DNA of 64,000 bases, from contig NZ_CP022542.1 of NCBI RefSeq assembly GCF_002237555.1, forward strand, positions 62,001-126,000. The letters are read 5' to 3'. Each line of letters starts with the position of its first letter. The stretch's first letter is position 1. Made by a program: the position numbers and the translations under genes. The notes beneath the pieces are model-generated. The model was not told where the DNA came from, made no database searches, and saw only the letters and a program-made list of their open reading frames with translations. The DNA is from Antarctobacter heliothermus. GTDB taxonomy: Bacteria > Pseudomonadota > Alphaproteobacteria > Rhodobacterales > Rhodobacteraceae. This document shows, piece by piece, positions 1-8,181 of this stretch.

Positions 1-574
1 CCACGCGCAGGTTGAAGATATAGGTGCCGTTCTGGATCGAGGCGGTTGCAGAGCGCCGCAGCGTGCCAATCGCCCGGTTGACCGATTCCTGGTTGTCGGG
101 GTCTATTTCTCCGCGCGGCTCTATCCCCCGCACCACCTGCCGCAGGCGCGCCTTGATCCCCGCCATCGAATAGCGGGGCACCTCGCGCAGGGCGGTGTTG
201 AATTCGGGATCCCGGTTCAGCTCCAACTCGCGGACGACCGCCTCCAAGATGCCACGCGACGTGATCACCACCAGTTCGGTGTTCATCGCGGTATAGTCCG
301 TCGACACGCCAGAGATCACGCTTGACAGGTCCACCACCTGCTGGTTGCGGACCTGCAGCGCCAGAGAGGTGGTTGCCGCATATTTCGGAACGGCCACGAA
401 ATAGGCCTGATACCCGCCGATGATCAGCCCCACCAGCACACAGAACCCCAGCAGAAACTTTCCGCGCCATACACTTTTCGCAAGACCGATAAGGTCGATG
501 GTGTCGTCTTCCTGCGCCCCGTCAGGAAAAGTCCCGGTATTGCTCATCGAAATTGCCTGCGCCTTCATGTTCAT
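1..574 (-). CDS. Wzz/ExoP-type polysaccharide chain-length determinant, N-terminal part (runs off window)
   Basis: Translating the minus strand from an ATG at 574 gives about 191 residues that continue past base 1. After a short acidic cytoplasmic start (EDDTIDLIGLAKSVWRGK) comes one membrane segment (FLLGFCVLVGLIIGGYQAYF), then a periplasmic stretch with YAATTSLALQ and TAMNTELVVITSRGILEAVV. This is the layout of Wzz-domain co-polymerases, which sit in the inner membrane and set polysaccharide chain length, sometimes fused to a tyrosine kinase that would lie outside the window. In-frame ATGs also occur at 568 and 547; 547 starts MSNTG and cannot be excluded. The family call rests on the transmembrane/Wzz pattern and on the neighbouring gmd and glycosyltransferase genes. 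Confidence 0.75.
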   Translation of the reverse strand, partial: MNMKAQAISMSNTGTFPDGAQEDDTIDLIGLAKSVWRGKFLLGFCVLVGLIIGGYQAYFVAVPKYAATTSLALQVRNQQVVDLSSVISGVSTDYTAMNTELVVITSRGILEAVVRELELNRDPEFNTALREVPRYSMAGIKARLRQVVRGIEPRGEIDPDNQESVNRAIGTLRRSATASIQNGTYIFNLRV

Positions 575-650
575 TTTAGTCTGACCCCATCACGGACCAT
601 GTCATAATCTTGCCTGCCCAATCATCTTGCCCAAATCCGGCGACAGGTAA

Positions 651-779
651 TCAATCGCGTCTGTACCAGAAAAATGGCTCTCCCTCAGTCCCTTTCGCAT
701 AGAACCGGACAGCATTCATCAGCATGTTGATCGCATCATAGAGCCTTGGCGGATCAGTGATAAGTCCACGATTGCTCAT
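651..779 (-). CDS. possible 42-residue small protein
   Basis: The interval between gmd and the Wzz-type gene holds one small minus-strand reading frame starting MSNRGLITDPPRLYDAIN and ending FFWYRRD. It is in the same frame as gmd, downstream of the gmd stop, and can be extended upstream without a stop back to that codon. The ribosome-binding site before 779 is poor. Base composition is more AT-rich than in the flanking genes. It may be a small gene of the polysaccharide operon, the remnant of a longer protein, or chance. No family recognised; the rest of 575-884 shows nothing else. Confidence 0.25.
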   Translation of the reverse strand: MSNRGLITDPPRLYDAINMLMNAVRFYAKGTEGEPFFWYRRD

Positions 780-884
780 GATCAGGTTACTCAAAAAGAA
801 TGCTGAATCGCCGGGCGGTTCGTCATGGCGAGAGTTCCCACAGCGCCTGCTGCTTTTGGCCCGCGCAGTCGGCTGCGCAAGGCG

Positions 885-1898
885 TCAGGCAAGCGCATCG
901 TAGTCGGATTTTGCCATCATTTCGGCCAGCTGTTCGACGCTGACTTTGGGCACCCAGCCCAGCTTTTCGCGCGCCTTGGTGGCGTCGCCGATCAGCAATT
1001 CGACCTCGGCGGGGCGGTAGAACTTGGGGTTCACCCGCATCACCAGCTTGCCGGACTTGCGACAGGTGGCGGTCTCGCCCTCACCGGTGCCGGACCATTC
1101 CAGATCCATGCCAAGCGCGGTCGCCGCATAGGTAAAGAAATCGCGGATCGTCGTCGTCACGCCGGTGGCCAACACATAATCGTCGGCCACGTCCTGCTGC
1201 GTCATCCGCCACATGCCCTCGACGTAATCACCGGCAAAACCCCAGTCGCGCTGCGCGTCCATATTGCCCAGTTCCACCGGATCACTGCCGCCATGGGCGA
1301 TCCGCGCCAGGCCCAGCGTGATCTTGCGGGTGACGAATTCCTTGCCGCGCAGCGGGCTTTCGTGGTTGAACAGGATCCCCGAGGAGGCATGCATGCCAAA
1401 ACTCTCGCGGTAGTTCATGGTGATGTAATGGCCGTAGACCTTGGCCACGCCGTAGGGCGAGCGCGGATGCAGCCGGGTGGTCTCGCGCTGCGGCACCTCT
1501 TGGACCAAGCCGAACATCTCCGAGGTCGAGGCCTGATAGAAATGGCACTCCGGCGTCAGCGTGCGCAGGCTGTCCAGAATGCGGACCACCGAAACGCCGT
1601 CCACTTCTGCCGTATAAACAGGCAATTCCCATGAGGCACCGACAAAACTTTGGGCGGCAAGGTTGTAGAACTCATCCGGTTCCACGTCCCTGATGGTGCG
1701 AAAGATCTTGTTGGGCTCGCCCAGATCGAACTCATGCAGGTGCACATCCGCGGTGACGCCGAGCGCGTCCAGACGGGTGGTTTCAACCTGGGAAATGCGC
1801 CGCACGCCGCCGTGCACCTCATAGCCCTTTTCCAGCAAAAGCTGGGCCAGATAGCTGCCATCCTGTCCCGTGACGCCTGTGATGAATGCTTTTTTCAT
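885..1898 (-). CDS. gmd: GDP-mannose 4,6-dehydratase
   Basis: This 337-residue short-chain dehydrogenase/reductase converts GDP-D-mannose to GDP-4-keto-6-deoxy-D-mannose, the precursor of GDP-fucose, GDP-rhamnose and related 6-deoxy sugars. The N-terminal NADP-binding motif GVTGQDGSYLA (residues about 8-18), the STSEMFG segment and the catalytic SPYGVAKVYGHY (Tyr-x-x-x-Lys) are all present. Length fits the family (about 340-370). The frame stays open upstream, but ATG 1898 is chosen because it starts the conserved MKKAFITG and is preceded by AAGGATC. No GDP-fucose synthase or reductase partner is visible in the window, so the final sugar cannot be named. The gene lies upstream of the Wzz-type gene on the same strand, with 310 bases between them. 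Confidence 0.95.
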   Translation of the reverse strand: MKKAFITGVTGQDGSYLAQLLLEKGYEVHGGVRRISQVETTRLDALGVTADVHLHEFDLGEPNKIFRTIRDVEPDEFYNLAAQSFVGASWELPVYTAEVDGVSVVRILDSLRTLTPECHFYQASTSEMFGLVQEVPQRETTRLHPRSPYGVAKVYGHYITMNYRESFGMHASSGILFNHESPLRGKEFVTRKITLGLARIAHGGSDPVELGNMDAQRDWGFAGDYVEGMWRMTQQDVADDYVLATGVTTTIRDFFTYAATALGMDLEWSGTGEGETATCRKSGKLVMRVNPKFYRPAEVELLIGDATKAREKLGWVPKVSVEQLAEMMAKSDYDALA

Positions 1899-2237
1899 GT
1901 TTTGGGATCCTTGCGGCGCAGATTGCAGGCTGCGTACTTGGCAGGGCCATGAAATGCAATGGTCTTGGGCGACAGACCCTGACGGGATCCTGACTGCCCT
2001 TGGCATGGTCCCGCCGGGGGCTGCGGGCGGTCCGCCTGCCCGATGAGATGCAGGGCAAGACGCGGGGCAGGGCAGATCGGCACCGGGCTGCCGGGACGCG
2101 CCAAAGGTATATTTTTGCACCTTGTAACGGTGTCGGACACCATGCAATACGTCGCCCCGATGACCCTTGAGAGGGGCCTGTTGAGAGGGGCTGTTGCCCT
2201 ACCGCGGCCATCGCCGTCGCGGACACATCAGACAACC
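1899..2237. promoter_or_regulatory. divergent intergenic region with a 13-bp palindrome (2129-2141)
   Basis: This gap separates the minus-strand gmd from the plus-strand hypothetical/glycosyltransferase pair, so promoters for both directions should lie here. At 2129-2141 there is a perfect odd palindrome, GGTGTC-G-GACACC, next to an AT-rich stretch (GGTATATTTTTGCACC). Such a site could bind a dimeric regulator, but no cognate regulator is evident. No convincing coding frame is seen; long frames crossing it are extensions of gmd or of the downstream gene. Confidence 0.35.
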
Positions 2238-2834
2238 ATGGACGGATCTGCCAACCACATGGACCAACCAGCCCTCACCGAAATTCAGTTCGATCCCGAA
2301 AACCTGCACTACGATCTGCGTGCCGAACAGCCATTTTGCTGTTTCAGCGGGCCGGGAAACAGTGCGATCCCGATCACGCTTTCGGTGGGCAAGGGTGCGC
2401 CGCTGGCCCTGTATGGCGATGAGCCGGAGCCGGTCAGGATCGGCGCACTGCTCCATGTCAACGAAGGCACCCCCGAAGAGCCGGTGCGTGGCGCGCTGAT
2501 CGGCGAGTACCGCGCCGACAGCGATGCCTTCAGTGCGCAGAAGGGTCTGCACTATACCCGCAACATGGAAATCTACATCAGCCCCGAGGCCCCCGCCGAG
2601 CTGATCCTCGACATCGACTTGGTCAAGGAAACGCGGTTCTGGGGCGCCGAGATGGGCCACCGGCCGCTGACCATGATCGTGACCCAGCGCCGGGTGGCGA
2701 TCCGGCCCGCGCAGCCCGACCCGCTGGACATGACAGAGGCGCTGATGCGCCTGCATGACTCCCGCGCCCGCGAGGCGCGCTACGAGGCGGTGATCTTTGC
2801 CCTGCTCAACCAACTGTCCAAACGCGACGGCTAA
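2238..2834 (+). CDS. hypothetical protein of the polysaccharide locus
   Basis: About 198 residues, probably cytoplasmic: no signal peptide or membrane segment is visible. The sequence is acidic and looks beta-rich in the middle (ITLSVGKGAPLALYG; MEIYISPEAPAELILDIDL) with a helical C-terminus (EALMRLHDSRAREARYEAVI). I do not recognise a family. The stop lies 15 bases before the large glycosyltransferase gene, which suggests co-transcription and a role linked to that enzyme. The start is uncertain: ATG 2238 (MDGSANH) and ATG 2259 (MDQPALTE) are both possible and neither has a strong ribosome-binding site. The frame also extends upstream, but that part has low-complexity, shadow-like composition. 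Confidence 0.6.
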   Translation: MDGSANHMDQPALTEIQFDPENLHYDLRAEQPFCCFSGPGNSAIPITLSVGKGAPLALYGDEPEPVRIGALLHVNEGTPEEPVRGALIGEYRADSDAFSAQKGLHYTRNMEIYISPEAPAELILDIDLVKETRFWGAEMGHRPLTMIVTQRRVAIRPAQPDPLDMTEALMRLHDSRAREARYEAVIFALLNQLSKRDG

Positions 2835-2849
2835 GCCGGGAGACGGCCC

Positions 2850-5099
2850 ATGAAGATTTGCTACATCGGCCACGAATACCATCGCAAGACGGCCTCGACC
2901 AATTTCATGGCCGACCTGCTGGAGGCCGGGGCCACAGAGTTTCATCGCCGCGACACGCTGCCCGATCCGGCGACGCTGGCGGCCTTTGATCTCGATGCGC
3001 TGGCGGATGAAAACTATGACCTGATCTGCGTCTTCCAGATCGAGATGCTGGCCAAGGCGATCGCCGAACGGCGACTGACCAAACGGCTGGTCTTTGTGCC
3101 GATGTTCGACGGCGCGCGGATGCTGAGTGACGATTATTGGCAGACCATGGCGGCGCGCGACGACGTGCGGGTGATCAATTTCTCGTCCACGCTGCATCAC
3201 CAGGTCGCCAGCCTTGGGGTCAATTCCTTCTTCTTTCGCTTCTATCCCCAGCCGGTGACGCATCCGACCTGGGACCGGCTGAAAAAACCACGCCCCCCCA
3301 AGGCGTTTTTCTGGCAGCGCACCGACCGGCCCAGCTGGGCCACGGTCAAGACGTTGGTCGAAGGCATGCCGGACCTGCCGTTCCACCTGCATCTGGCCGG
3401 CGATCCGTCGTTGCGCGCCGCCGTCGACGTCGAGACCGAACAGGCAGAGCGCCCGCTCACCGTGTCGACCTGGTTTGACAAGGCGTCGGACTATCGCCAG
3501 ATCGTCGAGGGCTGCGATATCTACGTCGCCCCGCGGGAGTTCGAGGGCATCGGCATGTCCTTTCTCGAGGCGATGGCGGCGGGTAAATGTGTGATCGCCC
3601 CCGACAATCCCACGATGAACGAATACATCACCCACGGGATCAACGGGCTGCTCTATGATGTCGACACGCCCAAACCGCTGGACCTGACCCAGTATCTCAA
3701 TATCGGCAAGCGCGCCTGGCGCAGCGTCCAGCACGGCCACCGCGAATGGCAGTGGGACATGAAGACCCGCCTGTCGGATCTGATGTTCAAGGACGATCTG
3801 GGCGATCCCGAACCCTACCGCGAACTGGGCGCCTATGTGCGCGCCGGTCTGGGACAAAGTCTGGGCCGGGGCTTTCCTGCGAAACGTGTCACCCGTGAGC
3901 CGCTGCCCAAGGTCACCGTGGCGGTGGTCTGCTACAACTCGGAAACCGAGATCGAAGAGACGCTGACCTCCATTTTTGCCCAGACCTATCGCAACATGGA
4001 AATTGTTGTGGTCGATGGCGCATCCAAGGATGGCACGGTCGAGATTCTGGAGCGCCACAAAACCCGCTTTGACGTCTATGTGTCAGAGCCCGACAAGGGC
4101 GTCTACGACGCGATGAACAAGGCTGCAAAGCTGGGCTCGGGCGATTACATCATCTTCATCAATGCCGGGGACTATTTCCACCTGCCCACCTCGCTGGAGG
4201 TGGCGATGCACAATGTCTTTGGCGGCCCCGGCGCCTGGCTGGGGCGGCGCAAACTGCCGGATTTTGTGATTGGCGATCACATCTACCGTCACGAAAGCGG
4301 CGTCTCGGCGCTGCACAAGGCGGCGGATTTCACCGATACCTGGGCGCAGTTGCAAAGTGGTGAGTTCAAACCCGGCTGGTGGGGCGGCATCCCGTGCCAT
4401 CAGGCCACACTGACCCGGCGCGACCTGCTGGCCACTGTGGGTTATGACCTCAGCTTTGACATCACCGCCGACCATAATTTCATGTTCACCATGAAGGCGC
4501 GTGGCGCCAGCTTTGTGCATTGCCACACGGTGATTGCCACCTATGTCGGCGGCGGCATGTCGGCCAAGCGCACCCTGCAATGCATGCGCGAAAGCTTTCG
4601 CGTGGCCCGCACCAACACCGGGGCCTTCAAGGCGGTGGAAAAACTGTACCTGCAACTGTTCGGCGAACGCGCGATCCTGTCGGATCCCGAAAAACGCGAG
4701 AGCGAGGCCGAATTGCTGCGCCGCTCCGGTCTGTTCTACGAGGACTGGTATCGCGTCAATTTCATGGGGGCCGACAGCCCGTTTCAGGATCCGGTCCTGC
4801 ACTACCTCGAAGTGGGCCATGCCCGGGGCGCCCGGCCCAACCCGTTCTTTGACGGGCAACACTATCTGTTGCGCAACACCGACGTGGCGGATGCGGGCAT
4901 GAACCCCTTTGTGCATTACATCATCACCGGTCGCGATCAGACCCGCCCGACCTATGACTGGGACGGGAAAGACGCGGGTGAGGCGCTGAGCCGCTTCAAA
5001 CGGCTGTATCCCTGGCACAGCGTCGATCTGGACGGGCTGGAACGTATTCTGGCCGCCACACCCAAAGAAAGGCTCTTGTCCGTCTTGCGGGACGTCTAG
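2850..5099 (+). CDS. two-domain glycosyltransferase (GT4-like plus GT2)
   Basis: A 749-residue probable polysaccharide-assembly enzyme. Residues 1 to about 330 resemble a GT-B glycosyltransferase, with a GT4-like donor-site motif (PREFEGIGMSFLEAMAAGK, residues 228-246). Residues from about 354 form a GT-A/GT2 domain: VTVAVVCYNSETEIEETL, VVVDGASKDGT (386-396) and an acidic FINAGDYF (437-443) in the place of the usual DxD. The C-terminal 100 residues carry the FDGQHYLLRNTDVADAG / NPFVHYIITGRDQTRP pattern often found as a tail in alphaproteobacterial glycosyltransferases. Carrying two catalytic domains suggests that two successive sugars could be added by one protein. It starts 15 bases after the hypothetical gene with AGACGG upstream. 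Donor and acceptor sugars cannot be inferred. Confidence 0.85.
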   Translation: MKICYIGHEYHRKTASTNFMADLLEAGATEFHRRDTLPDPATLAAFDLDALADENYDLICVFQIEMLAKAIAERRLTKRLVFVPMFDGARMLSDDYWQTMAARDDVRVINFSSTLHHQVASLGVNSFFFRFYPQPVTHPTWDRLKKPRPPKAFFWQRTDRPSWATVKTLVEGMPDLPFHLHLAGDPSLRAAVDVETEQAERPLTVSTWFDKASDYRQIVEGCDIYVAPREFEGIGMSFLEAMAAGKCVIAPDNPTMNEYITHGINGLLYDVDTPKPLDLTQYLNIGKRAWRSVQHGHREWQWDMKTRLSDLMFKDDLGDPEPYRELGAYVRAGLGQSLGRGFPAKRVTREPLPKVTVAVVCYNSETEIEETLTSIFAQTYRNMEIVVVDGASKDGTVEILERHKTRFDVYVSEPDKGVYDAMNKAAKLGSGDYIIFINAGDYFHLPTSLEVAMHNVFGGPGAWLGRRKLPDFVIGDHIYRHESGVSALHKAADFTDTWAQLQSGEFKPGWWGGIPCHQATLTRRDLLATVGYDLSFDITADHNFMFTMKARGASFVHCHTVIATYVGGGMSAKRTLQCMRESFRVARTNTGAFKAVEKLYLQLFGERAILSDPEKRESEAELLRRSGLFYEDWYRVNFMGADSPFQDPVLHYLEVGHARGARPNPFFDGQHYLLRNTDVADAGMNPFVHYIITGRDQTRPTYDWDGKDAGEALSRFKRLYPWHSVDLDGLERILAATPKERLLSVLRDV

Positions 5100-5230
5100 A
5101 GGGAGCATTGACACCTATGGCACGAAACAGGACGCTTTGGCCCGGTCGCATGGGGGTGCGCCGCCGGACCGAACACACCGCGCCGATGACCGGGGACTCA
5201 TCCGGGGACGGCAATGACAAGGACACAGCA

Positions 5231-6040
5231 ATGACCGCCAGCATCGCCTACAAGGGCAAGACCATCTACGAACTGCCCGCCTCGCGCAGCCCCGATATCC
5301 CTTCGGCCTTTTTCATGTCGGTGCACAAATCCGGCTCGACGCTGATGAACAACATGATCCGCGCCGCCTGCCAGATGCTGGACTATGAATTTGTCGACAT
5401 CCAGTCGCATTTCTTCAACACCGGCGTGTCCGACAGCGACATCCCGGCGGAAACCAGCGAGATCTTCAAACCCAAGGGCTATGTCTATTCGGGGTTCCGC
5501 TATTTCCCCAACCAGTACGACATCCCCTGCCTGAACGACTGCCCGCTGATCGTGCTGGTGCGTGACCCGCGCGACGCGGTCGTGTCGCAGTATTTCTCGC
5601 TGTCGCAAAGCCACCCGATGCCGGGCAAGGATGCCGACGACAAGCTGTTCAAGCACATGGAAGAACAGCGCAAGGCGACGCTGGGATCGGACATCAACGA
5701 ATTCGCCCTGCGCGAGGTCGGTAGCTTTGTCAAAAAGCTGGAAACCTATTCCGAGATCCTCAAGACCCACCCCAAGGCCCGCCTCTTTCAGTACGAAGAG
5801 ATCATCTACATGAAAAAGAAATGGCTCATGTCGATGCTGAACTTCCTCGAATGGAAGATGAAGCCGGGCCAGCCGATGAACCTTGCCAACCGGTTCAACG
5901 TGGTGCCCAAGGCCGAGGACGCCTCCAAGCACATCCGCCAGGTGCACCCGCAGAACTACATGACCAAGCTCAGCCCGGAAACGATTGCCGAGATCAACAA
6001 GACCTACGCCTCCACACTGCTGCGCTACAACTACATCTGA
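5231..6040 (+). CDS. sulfotransferase domain protein
   Basis: A 269-residue PAPS-dependent sulfotransferase-like enzyme. The 5'-phosphosulfate loop is FFMSVHKSGSTLMNN near residue 35, and the 3'-phosphate-binding region is VLVRDPRDAVVSQYFS, with the Arg-Asp and Ser typical of the Sulfotransfer_1 fold. No signal peptide or membrane segment, so it would act in the cytoplasm, plausibly on a lipid-linked polysaccharide intermediate or a nucleotide sugar. The frame is open upstream (in-frame ATG at 5117 among others), but ATG 5231 follows an AAGGACACAGCA ribosome-binding site and begins the conserved part. It lies in a plus-strand run with the glycosyltransferase and methyltransferase genes. The substrate is unknown. 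Confidence 0.85.
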   Translation: MTASIAYKGKTIYELPASRSPDIPSAFFMSVHKSGSTLMNNMIRAACQMLDYEFVDIQSHFFNTGVSDSDIPAETSEIFKPKGYVYSGFRYFPNQYDIPCLNDCPLIVLVRDPRDAVVSQYFSLSQSHPMPGKDADDKLFKHMEEQRKATLGSDINEFALREVGSFVKKLETYSEILKTHPKARLFQYEEIIYMKKKWLMSMLNFLEWKMKPGQPMNLANRFNVVPKAEDASKHIRQVHPQNYMTKLSPETIAEINKTYASTLLRYNYI

Positions 6041-6069
6041 GCCGTGGTCCCGAAAGGAAGTTCCCGATA

Positions 6070-7389
6070 ATGCCCATCGCCGTCATTGCCTGCCAAGACG
6101 CCACTCTGATCGCGCAGCACTTCGTAGAGGCCCTTCAGAAGCGGTTCGACGCGATCTACTGTATCGACGAGGGCTTTCGGGCGGCGCTGGCAGAGACCGG
6201 GACAGAGCTGCGCCCGGCAGGCGAGTTGACCCAATCGGACCAGCTCTGTGCGTTTTTCGCGCCGGGCCATGAATGGGTCGACGACACCATCGGACTGATG
6301 ATGGAGGACGCGGCACAGCGGGGCAGTTCTGCCTATCTCAACAAGTTCCAGTGGGGATACTGCCCGCTGCTGACCCGCGACATCGACCTTGGCCAGAGAT
6401 ACCTGCGCCATCGCAAGCCAATCGCGATGTTTGCGGCGCTTGCTGCCCGGCGTCCGGACTACTACGTCTCAAACGCGGCCCTTGACCGGGCGCATTCTTT
6501 CTATCTCGCCACCACAGAGGAAGAGGGGCGCGCCGCAGTCGGGCACATGGTCACGACCGGAACCGGACAGGACACCCTCGACCCGCGCAGCTTTCCCAGC
6601 ACCTTTGCCGTGCTCAACCACAGCTTTATGGTCGAACAGGTCGAACGGCTGGCATTCTTTACCGACCTCGGGGGCAAGCGGGTGCTGGAAATCGGCGCCT
6701 CGCCCCTCAACCCGGTTCTGGCGCGGTTGCTGATCGACAAATACGGCTGTGACTACGTCGGTGTGAATATTGAACCTTTCGAATATTCCAGTGCCCCCGG
6801 CATGAAGATGATCAGCGAGGACATCCACAAGGTGGACTTCCCGCGCAATCACTTCGACGTGGTGTTCAGCATCGCGGTCTGGGAACATATCCCCAATCCG
6901 CTACCGGTTTTCGATGCGGTGGCGCGGTGGCTGCGGCCCAGCGGGATACATTACGGGATCTTCCAGAACTGGATGTCGCAGGTGGGTCACCATGTGTTTT
7001 CCCCGCGTGCGCCCGGGCATCTGGTGCCGGCCTGGGGCCATCTGATTTACTCACCCGAAGATCTGGGGACACAAATCACCACAGCGGGCGGCAGTCCCGA
7101 AACCGCCGCCTCGATCACCGATTTCATCCACAACTCACCAGAGATCAACCGCGTGCCGACGGGCGATTTCGTGGCCAAGATCCAATCCGGACCGCTCGAA
7201 GTTCTGTATCTCGATGGCCGGGCGCGTGGGCGGCTCAATCCGCGTGCCGTCGAGATTGCAGCCGAAAATCCTGAGCTGAATGCCGAGGAACTGTCCTGCC
7301 TCGGGCTTGAATTCGCTCTGCGGAAATCGGACTTCGATATCCGCTCCTGGCCCCTTACCCTGACATCCGGAGACCCCAATGCTCAATGA
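6070..7389 (+). CDS. SAM-dependent methyltransferase
   Basis: A 439-residue protein whose middle third is a class I methyltransferase domain: SAM-binding motif VLEIGASPLNPVL, a post-motif acidic residue in VGVNIEPFEY, and FDVVFSIAVWEHIPNPLPVF as the motif II/III region. The N-terminal 180 residues (IAVIACQDATLIAQHFVEAL and following) are not recognised and may bind the sugar substrate. The ATG at 6070 has AAGGAAG upstream; longer readings run into the end of the sulfotransferase gene. Its 3' end overlaps the next gene by 11 bases, supporting an operon. Likely role, from context only, is methylation of a polysaccharide sugar. Confidence 0.8.
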   Translation: MPIAVIACQDATLIAQHFVEALQKRFDAIYCIDEGFRAALAETGTELRPAGELTQSDQLCAFFAPGHEWVDDTIGLMMEDAAQRGSSAYLNKFQWGYCPLLTRDIDLGQRYLRHRKPIAMFAALAARRPDYYVSNAALDRAHSFYLATTEEEGRAAVGHMVTTGTGQDTLDPRSFPSTFAVLNHSFMVEQVERLAFFTDLGGKRVLEIGASPLNPVLARLLIDKYGCDYVGVNIEPFEYSSAPGMKMISEDIHKVDFPRNHFDVVFSIAVWEHIPNPLPVFDAVARWLRPSGIHYGIFQNWMSQVGHHVFSPRAPGHLVPAWGHLIYSPEDLGTQITTAGGSPETAASITDFIHNSPEINRVPTGDFVAKIQSGPLEVLYLDGRARGRLNPRAVEIAAENPELNAEELSCLGLEFALRKSDFDIRSWPLTLTSGDPNAQ

Positions 7390-8173
7390 CCTTTCCCGCG
7401 TTGAAGACCTGATCGCCTGCCAGAAAAAGAACGCCAGCTTTTGCGAAAAGCTGCTGGGCCATTACTATGATCAGGTGCTGCAACCGGGCGACAGTTTCAT
7501 CGACGTGGGCGCGCGGGTCGGGCATCATCTGTTTCCGATGGCGCGCAAGGTCGGCCCCTCGGGTCAAGGCATCGGCATCGAGGCCAGCCCCGCCGTCGCC
7601 GCCGCCCTGACCGAACGGGTGACCAAGGAGATGCCGCAGGTCACCATCGTGCACGGGGCCGCCGCCGACCGCGAAGGCCATGCCACCTTTTACATCCGCG
7701 AAAGCTTTTCCGGCTGGTCGTCGCTTTATGCCGAACATGTCCACCCAAGCGAGGAAGGTGAGCAAAAGGCCGTCGACGTCAGCTTTGTGCAGATCGACGA
7801 CATCGTCGAACAGGCGGGCTGGACCAAATGCGCCTTTATCAAGCTGGACATCGAACACGCCGAGTTCCCGGCGCTGCGCGGCGCGAAAAAGATGCTGAAA
7901 TCCATGCGCCCGATGATCTGCTTCGAGAACGCCCCGCGCAAGGCGGCAGAGCTGAACGGCTACACCATGGCCGAGTTCGCCAGCTTTTTCGAGGATCTCG
8001 ACTATGACCTCTATGACATCTTCCTCAACAAGGTGACGCGTCAGCGGCTGGCCAATGACACCTACCTGCCCAGCTATTACCTTGCCTGCCCCGCCGAACA
8101 GGGCGCATTGAGCGCCGAGTTTGTCGCCAGCGCCGAGGCGGTGGCACAATCCTTCATGGACAAGACTGCCTGA
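7379..8173 (+). CDS. FkbM family methyltransferase
   Basis: 264 residues with the FkbM-type Rossmann methyltransferase pattern: SFIDVGARVGHHLFPMARKV (about residues 39-58) for SAM binding, GIEASPAVAAAL as the acidic post-I region, and CAFIKLDIEHAEFPALRGA as the family's conserved DxE segment. FkbM enzymes O-methylate sugars or polyketide hydroxyls in the cytoplasm. The gene overlaps the upstream methyltransferase by 11 bases and is followed within 10 bases by a paralogue with the same motif order, so the two probably arose by tandem duplication. Different sugar positions or residues are possible targets; this is inference. Confidence 0.88.
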   Translation: MLNDLSRVEDLIACQKKNASFCEKLLGHYYDQVLQPGDSFIDVGARVGHHLFPMARKVGPSGQGIGIEASPAVAAALTERVTKEMPQVTIVHGAAADREGHATFYIRESFSGWSSLYAEHVHPSEEGEQKAVDVSFVQIDDIVEQAGWTKCAFIKLDIEHAEFPALRGAKKMLKSMRPMICFENAPRKAAELNGYTMAEFASFFEDLDYDLYDIFLNKVTRQRLANDTYLPSYYLACPAEQGALSAEFVASAEAVAQSFMDKTA

Positions 8174-8181
8174 GCGCGGAC

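Noticed and set aside
2199..4058. 619-codon minus-strand frame opposite the hypothetical and glycosyltransferase genes
   Set aside because: Composition is His/Arg/Gln-rich and typical of antisense reading in GC-rich DNA; the plus-strand proteins have recognisable motifs.
5117..5230. Extended N-terminus of the sulfotransferase from upstream in-frame starts
   Set aside because: The extension is Arg-rich, lacks family resemblance, and the ATG at 5231 has the better ribosome-binding site.
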